This document shows positions 36,655-47,469 of a DNA stretch of 64,000 nucleotides, piece by piece. The stretch covers positions 682,001 to 746,000 of the forward strand of contig NW_008805071.1 in assembly GCF_000004825.1 (NCBI RefSeq), in the 5' to 3' direction. Origin of the DNA: Heterostelium album PN500 (lineage: Eukaryota > Evosea > Eumycetozoa > Acytosteliales > Acytosteliaceae). The notes under the pieces are model-generated. The model was not told the DNA's origin. It saw nothing but the letters and a program-made list of their open reading frames with translations, and did not search any database. The position numbers and the translations under genes were made by a program. The stretch's first letter is position 1. Each line of letters opens with the position of its first letter.

Positions 36655-38061
36655 TTATTTTTTAATATATTTTTGAATCTCTGGTGAAATAGTTGCTTTC
36701 TTTTTTGACGCCACCAATTCTTTCTTCTTTGTCGATGAAGTTGTTGATTTCGGTTTTTTGACTTGACTCTTCTCAACTGGCGCTTGGGTTGGCTTTATTA
36801 CCTCTGGTTTCTTACGCAATTTAAATCCTTTAATCAAAGAAGCTAGCTCTGGAATTCCACCAAATGTCTTTGAACTTACCGATATAACAGGTAACTGTGT
36901 ATGATGATATTTTTTCAATTCCTAAGAAAAACAATTAGTTAAATAACAAGTTAATAATTGTTCAATGAGTGAGCGTCAATGTCAATTGAAAAATACACAT
37001 ACCTCCGTCACCAAGGTAAAACGTTTGGCTATTTCTTTTTGTTCAACTAAATCACCTTTGGTCAATACTATCTGTGTTTTTACATGTTCTTTATCCAATA
37101 TCTCTAGAATCTCATGATCACTCTCTTTAAGTCCATGTCGCGCGTCCAACAACAGAAATACTCGTTTCAATGATTTTCTTGTGGTGAGATACTCGAGAGT
37201 CAACTGATTCCACTGATCGACTTTCTGTGACTTGGCAAATGCAAATCCATAGCCAGGTAGATCGACAATATAGAGAGTGGATCCCAACTCGTACCAATTG
37301 ATGCTCTGTGTAAAACCTGGTTTATCCGATGTCTTTGCTTGACCTCGTTGTGTGATTGCATTGATGATACTCGACTTTCCTACATTACTACGACCGATGA
37401 AAGCAACCTCTGGCAACTTCTCCGGTATAAACGATTCCTTTGACTTTGCCGAAGCGACATAAACAAATTTCGAATGAAAGTAGGTTGGTAGTTTAAACTT
37501 TGATCGATCTCTCAATACATCCAGTTTGGTCTTTCCCCTTGCTGGTTTCGAAATCTTGATCTTTCCAACGTTTCTCTCCTCTATCGTCTTTAAAACATTT
37601 TGTTCAAACTTTGTTTGTTTGAACTGTGCATTCTTTCCTTGTTGATCAACTTCATCATCTTTACTGTTATTGTTATTGTCTTTTTGTCTTTTATGCCACA
37701 GTGACCTAGCAGATTCCTTAATAACATTCGTTTGTTTCTGACCGATCATCAACTCTAACCTCGGTACTTTCTTATCGAATACAATATCAGATTTTGGAAT
37801 TGCATCGATATCTGTGTTCTCCAAGATTTCCGCACGTTGTTTCATCATTGCTTTATATCTCTGTTGCTTTTGCTTTTGCAACTCTCTCTCTACTTTTGAT
37901 ACATAATAACATTTGTTTTGTTGAAACAATGAATTATCTACAGAGTTTGAAAATATATTTGTAAATCCATAACTATAACTACTACCACCTATACTACTAT
38001 TGATATTTATTCTATTTAAACTATGCAAACTATTAATTGACTTTAAACTTGATGTTAACAT
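36655..38061 (-). CDS. EngB/YihA-family GTPase, probably mitochondrial (GTPBP8-like)
   Basis: Two exons (38061-37003, 36921-36655) give 441 residues. The first ~40 residues are Ser/Asn/Arg-rich with few acidic residues, as in a mitochondrial presequence. The G domain shows G1 GRSNVGKSS (near residue 226), G2/switch region KPGFTQSINWY, G3 DLPGYG and G4 TKGD, the pattern of the TrmE-Era-EngA-EngB superfamily, EngB branch. Bacterial EngB assists large ribosomal subunit assembly, and organelle homologs are presumed to do the same. The protein is about twice the bacterial length because of the N-terminal extension (coiled and basic, residues 60-200) and a Lys-rich tail ending in EIQKYIKK. The start at 38061 is the first ATG; codons upstream in frame lack another. 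Confidence 0.9.
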
Positions 38062-38750
38062 ATTTATCAAAGAAAAATGAATCAATTAATTTAATGTGGT
38101 TTACAAAAAAAAAAAAAACTAAAAGAAAAACCGAATAATAATTTTAAAAAATAAAGATGATCAGATAATTTTTTTAATTTAATATTTGTTTATTGTTGTT
38201 TAACAATATTATTTGTTAGGAATGATAACGATGTATATATTATCTTTAGAAATGATTTGTGGTAAAGTCATTGACACTAAATAAATTAAAATGTTAGAGA
38301 ATGATTTAGAGTGATGTTTTTTTAAAAAATAGATAGATTTGTTTGTTTCTCACCATTATTTTAAAATAGAAATGTTTCTTATGTTTGTTTGGCAAAGGAT
38401 GGATTCAGTGTTCAGTGAATGTTAATACTACTTGGTAAATTTGGTTGTCTTTTAGCTATTATTATTATTGTTATTATTATTATTACTTAGTGTTGGTGTT
38501 GGAATGAGAGAGAGAGAGAGTGAGAGAGCAATGGAGACTAGATTAGTGTGGTTGCTGTAAAGGAGAGATTGGAGATGATGATGACGATGATAGTGATTTT
38601 TATAGTTGATTGATGTTGTTGGTTGTTGTTGTTGTTCTGATTATTGATCTGCTGCTTGTTGCTGTGCTGTTGTTGTTGTTGCTGTTGCTGTTGTTGTTGT
38701 TGTTGTTGTTGATTTTATTCTTTTTCTTTTTAATGGTTGTGATTGCATAT
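38062..38750. other. Intergenic, repeat-rich
   Basis: This contains the promoter of the EngB-type gene and the 3' flank of the PP2A B55 gene. Simple repeats include TTATTA (38456-38488), a GA-rich run (38506-38530) and GTTGTT/GCTGTT runs (38660-38712). No gene is seen. Confidence 0.55.
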
Positions 38751-40575
38751 TTAACTGTTTGCAGAGAATAGATACATGGTATTATTTGCACCGATGGCGA
38801 TTAAATTCTCCTTTGGATGCCACGAAACGTGTAACGCTTTTTTAGTAAAATCTATAGTATCTGGATTAATGTCATCAGGCCTTTTAGACTCTTTCTTTGA
38901 GGTACGCAATTTCATCTTACCGGTCAATGTTTTTGATTTTGGTTTAATGGCTTGCCTGGATGCCTCAAGACAAACGTCTTGCTTGGAGTTGCGGTCGTAG
39001 ATGTGGAAAAAGTTGTTGTAGCTTCCGGTGAGCATTTGAGTGCCGTCGTGGTTGATGGTACATTCAAACTTGTCGAAAATACAGTCATTCTCGTAGAGGT
39101 CGCACAGCTTGGGACGCAAGTAGTCATGGATCTGGATGGATTTCAGTGGACGCGACTCCATGTTGATGTCCCAGAGTTTGAGGGTGAGGAAGTCTCTCGA
39201 CAGGATGTAACGTCCGTCACGACTGAACTTGATGTCGGATATCGACGAGATGATCTCTGAGAAGAACGATTTGGTGGCGGGATCGACCTCCTCTTCAAAC
39301 ACCTTGCTGTGCTGGTCGCACAGGGCAGAGGAACGAAGATCACCAAGCTTGATGGTTCCCTTACTTGAACTGTACATAAATATATTACACGATGTCGGGT
39401 GAAACTCTGCCGAAGTAATAACCTCTGTTAGGTCCTCCATGTTGTGCGGCTTAATATCGACGACATTGAAGCACTCCTGATTGTTGTTGAGATTCCACAA
39501 ATGAATTCGAAGATCGTCCGACGAGATATATGTTTCTCCATCAGAGTTTAATGAAATAGAATTGATATGGTATGCATGTGCATTGGCATATACTTTTCTT
39601 GGTTGCGCAGTAATCACTGTCTCTCTAACTTGTAAACGTGGGATCTAATGATAATAATAAAATAATTTAAAAAAGGTAATAAATAAAAAAATCGTTAATA
39701 TTACAAACCAACCAATAACAACATAGATGATTATACTCTACCTTAAATATACTATTATTATTTAAATTATTATTATGACTATTTATATGGTTGTTATTGG
39801 CTGTTGGCAGTTTAATACTGCTGCTATAACTATTGATTCCGTTGGATGGAGCAGGTGATGAAGTTGCAATTTGCTTAATCTTTTTTTCGTAAACTTTCCA
39901 TAATTTAATTGTTTTATCTATAGTAGTTTATTATTATTATATACAAAGATTAGATAACCCTTTTCACACTGTACACTTTTAAATTTCAACGACAACTCTC
40001 TTCTCTTTTTGTTGTTGTTGATCTACTATAGATAACAATATACACATACCATTGGTAGTTAATAAAAAGTGAGCATCATTCTGTTTGGGACACCATTTAA
40101 TTTTGTTGATCTTCTCTTCGATTTCCAAACTCTTTAAATAATCAAACTCTGGCTCGTGACTTTGAAACTCAGAGTAGAATCTATATTCGGGTAATTTGTT
40201 ATCTTTCTTCTTGCCACTCTGACTCGCCTGTTTATCGTAGGATCTCTCAAAGAGAACAACTCTACCACCTCTGTCACCAGCTGCAATATAATCACCAGTA
40301 TTATCAAACTCTATTGCTGAGACTACATCAACTATAAAATAAATAAATAATAATAATGTTATTAAACAAGTTATAACTAATCAATCATCATCCTTTTTTC
40401 TTTTTTTCTTTTTTTTTTTGATCTTCGATCTAATGATAGATCGATCGATCGATCAAACTAACTAACAAACTAATAAATTAATTCTCTCAAAACACTTACC
40501 ATCTGTAATATCATCGGATGGTCCTTTGTTTCCAAAGACTTGACTAAACTTCCATTCAAGTGGTTCTGACGACAT
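38751..40575 (-). CDS. PP2A regulatory subunit B, B55 type (WD40)
   Basis: Four exons (40575-40500, 40331-40050, 39917-39742, 39644-38751) encode 475 residues. The start [15 protein letters not shown] and the following [29 protein letters not shown] are diagnostic of the B55 family. Seven WD-type blades follow, including [32 protein letters not shown] (split here for reading: [23 protein letters not shown]), [14 protein letters not shown] and LRIHLWNL. Later family phrases are [28 protein letters not shown] and [10 protein letters not shown]55 targets PP2A to phosphoproteins and, in dictyostelids, a B subunit influences cell-fate choice through the GSK3 pathway. An Asn/Ser-rich insertion at the end of exon 3 is lineage-specific. 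Upstream of the start lies a 3.2-kb non-coding stretch that may hold its control region. Confidence 0.95.
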
Positions 40576-43500
40576 TGTTTGTGTGTGGTCAATACTACTA
40601 CTGTTGCTTAACTAACTCTTAACTGTCTTGACTGTCTTTACTAACTAACTAACTCCAAACAAACAAACTCTAATAATAATAATAAAAAGTAAGGTAATAT
40701 AATATTATAATTTAGTATTTACTTTTACTAAATTGTGAAAATTCCAAATGAATTGAATTTGAATCGAACAAAGATAAATACGAAAAAATAATTTAATTTT
40801 TCTAAAAAAAAAAACAAAAAATAAAAAGAATGAACCTAAACAAAAAAAAATGTGATGATATGCTATGTTATGTTTGCTATAAATATAATTAACTGGATGA
40901 TGTTAGATCTGTATGTTTTGTTTTATTTCGTATAGTCTTCTTCAAGTTGGTTTTTTGTTTTAAAAAATATATATTTTTTTTTTTTTGCTGTTGATTTGAA
41001 GATGGAATTTTTAAATTGATATAATGGCTGATTTAAATTTAATATGAAACAAAAAATTCTACTTTTTTTTTTTTTTTGTTTTTGGATTCGAAAAAAAAAA
41101 ACAAAATTTTTAAAAAGATAAATTTATTGCATTGAGTTGAGTTGGATGTTGATGTTGTTGGATAAAAAGAAGGTCAGGTCAGGTGTCTGTGTTCTGAAGT
41201 AACAAAAAGCTTAAAAAAAAAAAACAAAAAAGCAAAAAAAGGAGAGAAGAGAAACAATTATTTGTTTGTTATGTTGATTAAATATAATATTATTATTTAA
41301 TTGAATTGAGCATAAAGATAAAACTTTGTTGTTTGAATTCAATCCAATTCTCTCTATTTTTTTTTTTTTTTTGTTTTTTTTTTTTTTTTTTTTTTGATGG
41401 AATGGTTGTGGTTGTATCAAGAATGAAGAAGTTTAAACCTAAACTAAATTACATACACTACTGCTACCCACTGATGGTGAATGTGATACCAACCACTTAA
41501 AAAAAAAATAAATACAATTAATTATTTCAATTCTATTTATTTTATTTTTTTTTATAAATAATAATTTTTTTTTTTTTTTTTTTTAGTGGTGTTTGTTGTT
41601 TTGTTGTTGTTGTGGGTTAATTAATGGTGTGTGTGTTGTTGTGTTGTTTGATCTTATAAGAGTAGTAATTTAATTTAATTTGATTTAAAGAGAGAGATAA
41701 ATATAAAGGTTGAACTTCTTCTTAATCTTGTACAACTATTTTTATTAGGCGAGTGAACCAAAAAAATAAATAGAAAAAAACAACAAAACCAAAAGAGCAA
41801 AAAAAAATTAAAAAATTTTGGGTATGAAGAGCATTTCTTTTTTTTGTTTTTCTTTTTTGTTTTTTTTTTTTTGGTTTTGTATTTCTTCATCGCCTTGCTG
41901 TTGATCATCTTGAATGAATTCAATTATCTTCTCCAATCTTCTAATGACATGATTGATTGATCGACGATTACAATTATATTGTTTTCAACATTCTAAAAAA
42001 GTTCAATTCCATGATTGATTGTATGAATGAATTATTGATTGATTGATCACTTACATTTATTCAATGGATTGTAAAAAAACTATTTAAAAAAATAAAATCA
42101 ATTCTATTCTATTCTATCTTTATATATCTATTATATTATATGTACAGGTTGTTGTCGGAAGGAATGAATTGATGATATTAAATAGACTGAACTAACTAAT
42201 TCTCGTTGTTATTATTATTGAATTACTTTTGTCCTGTTTGTGTTGTGTAACTTCTAAGATTAAATAAATAAAAAAGTGTATTAAACTATTTTTGTATGAG
42301 TCTAAATAAATATAATAAATAAATAAAAAAAAGGTGGTTGGGTGTCAAATTGATGAAACTCGGTGGTGAACTAATTGGTTGATTGATTGGCAATCCACTT
42401 TCTTTTCTTCCTATCTTCACTTCTTTCCTATATTCTCCTCTTTCTTTATTCTCCTATCTATCGAATCTAACTAAACTTTGTAACTATTAATAACTAACTA
42501 GCAAACAAACAAACAACTAAACTCTCTATATTTCTATCTATCTTTCTACGCTAACTATCATCCAAAATCTACTATCTTTTTTTAAAAAAAAAAAATTTGT
42601 TGATGTGCGAAAAACAAAAAAAACAATTGAGTTTTTTGATTTATTTTTTTCTTTTTTTTTTTTTTGTTTGTTTGATCATCACTCAAAACACAAACGAATA
42701 CAAAAAAAAAAAAAAAAAATTTTAAAAAAAAAAATGGATGTTATTAAATTATTTCAAAACAAATCCCTATTTTTTGTTATCTTCAACCAAAATGTAATAT
42801 TATCAATCATATTTATATGATATATGTTTTAGAAACAGTGATTGAATTGATTGATTTCCCAATGCCAACCTAACCAAACCAAAAAAAAAAACATACAAAC
42901 AGAAAAAAAAATAACAGATTACTATTTTGATTCATATTAGTGTGTTAATCTTATTTATTTATCACAGACATCTGTGCTTTTTTATTTTTATTTTTATTTT
43001 TTTTAATACAGTGTTGATTGTATTATCGTTTTGTATAAATAGAAATTATGTATTGAACAATCCAACAGTACTATTATCCATATCAATATAATATCATCTT
43101 TTAATAGTATAAATTAAATCAAAAATTAATAAACATTCATTATTTTATTAATCCAATATACAAAAAATAAAATTAAAAAATACAAATTCAATCTATCAAT
43201 CAAATCAAATCAAATAAATAAATTATTCTCAATTTACTAAACTATTACTATTCCAATCAATCCATAATATTATATATTAGTATCATTTAATATTTATCTA
43301 AATTTCTATTTTTAATTAGTTTATTAGTTTTGTTAGTTAATTAGTTCTCGAGTTTTAATTTGTTTATTAAGAAAAGAAAAAACATTTAGATAGATCTCAA
43401 TAGATTATATATATATATACCAATTATTATTATATTCATTTTAAATTTATTGTAAACTAAGAGTTAAGTTAAAGGTAATTATTTATCACTAAATCTATCA

Positions 43501-43814
43501 ATTCCATAAACAACTTCACAACCTTTTAGTTTTTTTTTTTTTTTTTTTTTTTTTTTTGCAAAAATTACACTAAAATAATTTAATTTGAAGTTGTTCATTA
43601 CCTTAATTTAACCATTTTGGATGTTAAAAATACCAAAAAAAAAAACACCAAATACAGCCAATGAGTTCACATTATTTTAATCATTCCGGAATACCAAAAC
43701 AACTTTTTATTATGTAATCAATTTTATATCATACTTATACTTTATTTATTATTTTTTACTTTTTTCTATTTTTATAACCATATAGATAAATAGATAGATA
43801 TAACTACAACAGAT
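40576..43814. other. 3.2-kb gene-poor region
   Basis: I find no convincing coding, tRNA or rRNA gene here. The sequence is dominated by A- and T-homopolymers (40967-40987, 41061-41077, 41358-41395, 41566-41584, 42654-42665, 43531-43557), AAAC/TTTG runs and CTAACT-type repeats. Small open frames in it encode only Lys, Phe or Ile runs. It separates the divergent starts of the PP2A B55 and CDC34 genes and may contain regulatory DNA or unrecognised non-coding RNA. Confidence 0.55.
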
Positions 43815-44794
43815 ATGGCATCTAAATTATTACAAAATCAGTTCAAAAGTATGATTAATCATTTATAGCATTGTTTGTATCAATTGGTTTTTTTAAAACA
43901 GATTAAAATACAGATCAATCAATCAATCAAATAGATAGATATTTAAACACCACCTTACTAACTATCATTTATCATGTAGAGATACAATCTGAACCTATTG
44001 AAGGTGTTTGTTTTGAACTTGTAAATGAAAATCTATTTGAATGGAAAGCTTATGTCGAAGGACCACCTGAAACTGATTAGTAAGTTGACAAACAATCAAA
44101 CTGTTCCAACAAATTATTCTAATATTTATAAATATTTACTTTCAAAGTGAGGGAGGTATATTTCAAATTTCCATGAAATTTCCAAACGATTACCCAATGA
44201 GTCCACCTACCTTAGTATTTCTATCAGAGTTTTGGCATCCAAATGGTAATTAATTATAGCTATATTTATTAAATATTTATTTCTAACAATTTTTTATTTT
44301 TTTTGGAAAAAAAAATAGTTTATACTGATGGAAAAGTTTGTATATCAATTTTACACCCTCCCGGTGAGGATGAAACAAGTGGAGAGTTACCAGAGGAAAG
44401 ATGGTTACCAACTCAAACTGTTACCACAATTATACTCAGTGTAATATCATTACTAAGTGCACCGAATACATCGTCACCCGCCAATGTAGATGCATCGGTA
44501 GAGTGGAGGAACGAACGCGAAGCCTACAAAAAGCGTATCAAAGCGCTCATTGCAAAGGCCAACCAGAAAGTACCGTCACACATTAAAATACCACATCCAG
44601 ACTCTGATCCAATGGAGCGTGCCAAACAGGTCGAGAAGATGAAACTACTCAACAAACCGATGGACTTTTTCGATGACTATGACGATGCTGGCTATGATGA
44701 CGACGAAGATGATGGTGATTATGATTACGAAGAGGACGAAGTCGATTATAACTCTGATAATGATGATGAAGGAATCGATAATGATGATGATTAA
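43815..44794 (+). CDS. Ubiquitin-conjugating enzyme E2, CDC34/UBE2R type
   Basis: Four exons (43815-43848, 43980-44079, 44148-44245, 44319-44794) encode 235 residues. The UBC fold shows EPIEGVCFELV, WKAYVEGPPET, FPNDYPMSPPTL, FWHPN and then GKVCISILHPP with catalytic Cys85. The acidic insertion after the active site (GEDETSGELPEERW) and the long Asp/Glu-rich C-terminal tail (residues ~190-235) are hallmarks of CDC34/UBE2R. These enzymes build Lys48 chains with SCF cullin-RING ligases, and the acidic tail binds the cullin basic canyon. The first exon supplies only 11 residues and was chosen because it restores an ATG in frame with a good donor. A second candidate, UBE2G, is less likely because it lacks the acidic tail. 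Confidence 0.93.
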
Positions 44795-44939
44795 TAATAA
44801 TAAACAAACTGAGTGTTTCTCTTTTATTTTTAAACCTGAAATATATATTTATATAATAGTAACAACAACAATAAAACCTATACAAATAATTTAAATTAAC
44901 TGATTCTTGTTTATTTTAATTCATTTTTAAAATTTTATA

Positions 44940-45321
44940 TTAACAATTAATTTCAATTGGTGTTTGGGTTTCTGTTGCATTTTGAATTTGATTTTGATTT
45001 TGATTCTCTAGTTGCTTAGTTTCTTTTTCTGTTTTATTTAACTTGACATAGACTATGATAATTGTAAATATAATTAGCATTACTCCAATAAAGCTACCCA
45101 TTCCAATAGCAATACCAACACCAGCATCTCTTAGATTTGGTTCTTTATATTTATGATCTCTTTCTATTTATTTTAAAAAGTAAAAAAAGAAAGCAATTAA
45201 TTTATTATATTTTTTAATTAAACAACATATAAATATTTATTAATTTACCTCTATTTTTGGAAAGTACCAAGTCTATTAGTATTAAATTTAAAACTATTGA
45301 GAATATATGTTTAAAATTCAT
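44940..45321 (-). CDS. Small type I single-pass membrane protein, unknown
   Basis: Two exons (45321-45249, 45163-44940) encode 98 residues; neither exon is long enough to stand out alone. Residues 1-~21 form a signal peptide (FSIVLNLILIDLVLS). A short polar segment (KNRERDHKYKEPNLRD) follows. Residues ~41-66 form a Gly-containing transmembrane helix (GVGIAIGMGSFIGVMLIIFTIIIVYV). The cytoplasmic tail is Lys, then Asn/Gln-rich (ENQNQNQIQN). The splice keeps the frame and joins two meaningful segments, which argues for a real gene. I do not recognise a family; such tiny receptors or adaptors are common in dictyostelids. The tail stop at 44940 lies 145 bp from the CDC34 stop, and the genes converge. 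Confidence 0.6.
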
Positions 45322-45881
45322 TTTATTTTTAATGGATAAATACAATCACTTTTTTTTTATACTTTTAAATATATCTATTATCTCATTGTCTGATTCGACA
45401 TTCCTTTTTTGGTAGTTTTTTATTGATGGTATTGAACAATACAATGATTTACATAAATATAACCTTATCGAATTCTTACCCCAACATCCAAATAAAAATA
45501 TATAAATAAACACTCATCATTGGAGGTATTACCGGATCAACCAATATATCTGTTTTTTTTTTAAAAAAAACAAAAGCAATTTGTATTTTAATATCTATAA
45601 CCCACACACATTTAACTTATTTGGAAAATAATTGAGTAATATATATGATCAAAACAGTGTACTGGTACTATACATTTAAATATATAAGAATAACTTAATT
45701 AACGAAGAATTGTAACCATGAATTTGGAAATGATGTTAAATTGTTATTCAACAATATGATGTTGAAAATTAAATTAAAACATTCAATAAATAATGAGGTG
45801 AGATTGATTGAATAACTAACTGCATTTACATTATAAACAAATCTATTCTTTATTAAAGTTTAGAATAAGTCAGACACAGAT
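45322..45881. other. Intergenic between small membrane protein and NDP kinase
   Basis: This A+T-rich spacer is the 3' flank of the NDP kinase gene and promoter of the small membrane protein gene. A T-run at 45350-45360 and an A/T-run at 45554-45570 are visible. No gene is seen. Confidence 0.5.
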
Positions 45882-46346
45882 TTAATTTCTTGGTTCGTAG
45901 ATGTGTGGGTTTGGGGTGGCGGTGGCGAGCAACTCGGTTTCGGCGAACCAGAGGGCGATTTCACGCTTGGCAGAGTCGACAGAGTCTGAACCGTGGATGA
46001 TGTTTCTTCCGACATCGATGGCCAAATCACCACGAATGGTACCTGGGGCGGAGGCCAATGGGTTGGTGGCACCGATGAGGGCACGGGCGGCAGCGATGAC
46101 ACCCTTACCTTCCCAGACCATAGCAACGACTGGACCAGAGGTGATGAAGGAGACGAGACCACCGAAGAATGGTCTTTCGGCGTGCTCAGCATAGTGAGAC
46201 TTGGCCAAATCGGCGGTTGGAACGATTTGCTTGAGACCGACGAGGACGAATCCCTTACGCTCGAAACGGGCGATGATCTCTCCGACCAAATTACGGGCAA
46301 CACCGTCTGGCTTGATGGCAATGAATGATCTTTCGGTGACTGACAT
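45882..46346 (-). CDS. ndk: Nucleoside diphosphate kinase, cytosolic
   Basis: This single-exon gene encodes 154 residues, the standard length. It carries the phosphate-transferring His118 in NIIHGSDS, the nucleotide-binding motifs [14 protein letters not shown] and RPFFGGL, the Kpn-loop segment [14 protein letters not shown], and a C-terminal tyrosine (HIYEPRN). NDP kinase transfers the gamma phosphate from ATP to NDPs and forms hexamers. Codon use is strongly biased to C-ending and G-ending preferred codons, unlike its neighbours, which fits very high expression. The upstream region has a TATA-like box and an oligo-T run (separate entry). No organelle presequence is present, which distinguishes it from the mitochondrial isoform. 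Confidence 0.97.
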   Translation of the reverse strand: MSVTERSFIAIKPDGVARNLVGEIIARFERKGFVLVGLKQIVPTADLAKSHYAEHAERPFFGGLVSFITSGPVVAMVWEGKGVIAAARALIGATNPLASAPGTIRGDLAIDVGRNIIHGSDSVDSAKREIALWFAETELLATATPNPHIYEPRN

Positions 46347-46700
46347 TATAAAATTTCGTTGTTTAAAAATATAAATATATGGTTAAAAACAAAACTGAAC
46401 AAATTTTCAAGTGTTTCTTCAAGATACTGTTCAAAAAAAATTGTCAAAAAAAAAATCAAAAAAATTTGAGAAAAAAAAAAAAAAAAACAAAAGTGTTGTG
46501 TGGTTCAGAGATTTGAGTGATCAATCTGAACTTCCTTTTATGGATTTAAATTGACACAAAATTATTTTAAAGATTTATATTGATATTATATTAAAATAAA
46601 CTTGTTTTATTTTAGAAATAAATAAATAAGATTTTTTTATTGATACATTTTTAATTACATTGATATGGTTTTTAAGGGTTTGGGTTTGTGTAGCTATTAT
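46347..46700. other. Spacer between RhoGEF 3' end and NDP kinase start
   Basis: Apart from the promoter elements noted, the region is A+T-rich with A-runs and holds the 3' flank of the RhoGEF gene. No additional gene is seen. Confidence 0.5.
46471..46541 (-). promoter_or_regulatory. TATA-like box plus oligo-T upstream of NDP kinase
   Basis: On the minus strand, ATAAAAGG at 46541-46534 is followed about 45 bp downstream by a run of 17 T (46487-46471), and the ATG lies at 46346. TATA followed by oligo-dT is the usual layout of strong Dictyostelium promoters, so this is a likely core promoter. No transcription start was observed. Confidence 0.5.
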
Positions 46701-47421
46701 CTATGTATAATTTGACATTGGTTGTCCTGTGATGACTTGATATGCGTGAACTGCATCCTCTATATCTCTAATCCACAGTAGTTTATCTGCGTAGTTCTCT
46801 GCAGAAAATGATTGTCTATACGCTTGTTCTTTGCAAAGATGTAATATTTCGAATCCACTTTTAATCTCTGTGTTGTAATATATATATATTAATAGTGTTA
46901 AATAATAGTAATAGTGTTAGTTAACTTTATATTAATGATTGTTATGTTATTATTGATCATTATTACCTTTTGTTTCAATATCTCTAATATCAAGTAGATT
47001 CGATAGATAAATGGTTACAACGCGATTCTTTTGAAGTATGGATGATTTATAGACGATGATGATATCGTCGAGCAGGTAGAGAGTGGCGTCTTGACTCTTT
47101 CCGGTTTCCTTTTTGAAGATCTTTGTCTTTCCCTCTTTGAGGAGTGTTTTCTTGAGGAGAAGTGAATCGTGTTCCTTACCGATGAGATCTCTAATCTCAT
47201 TGATCTTCTCTTCGTTCTTTATCTTTCCGTTGATATCCGATACGATCTTCTCCATCAGCTTAGCTGCTCTCTCGAAAGCACGATAGTGTTCATTCTCCTC
47301 CGGTACCGTATTCTTCAACTCTCTCAATAGCAGTGGATATTTACATAGTCTCTGTACTGGTTTTATTACATATGATGATATATTTTGATTCTTTACACCT
47401 GGTAGTGATTTTATATGCTAA

Positions 47422-47469
<48 letters not shown>

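Noticed and set aside
41211-41923. Lys/Phe-rich frames in the gene-poor region
   Set aside because: They are translations of A- and T-homopolymers.
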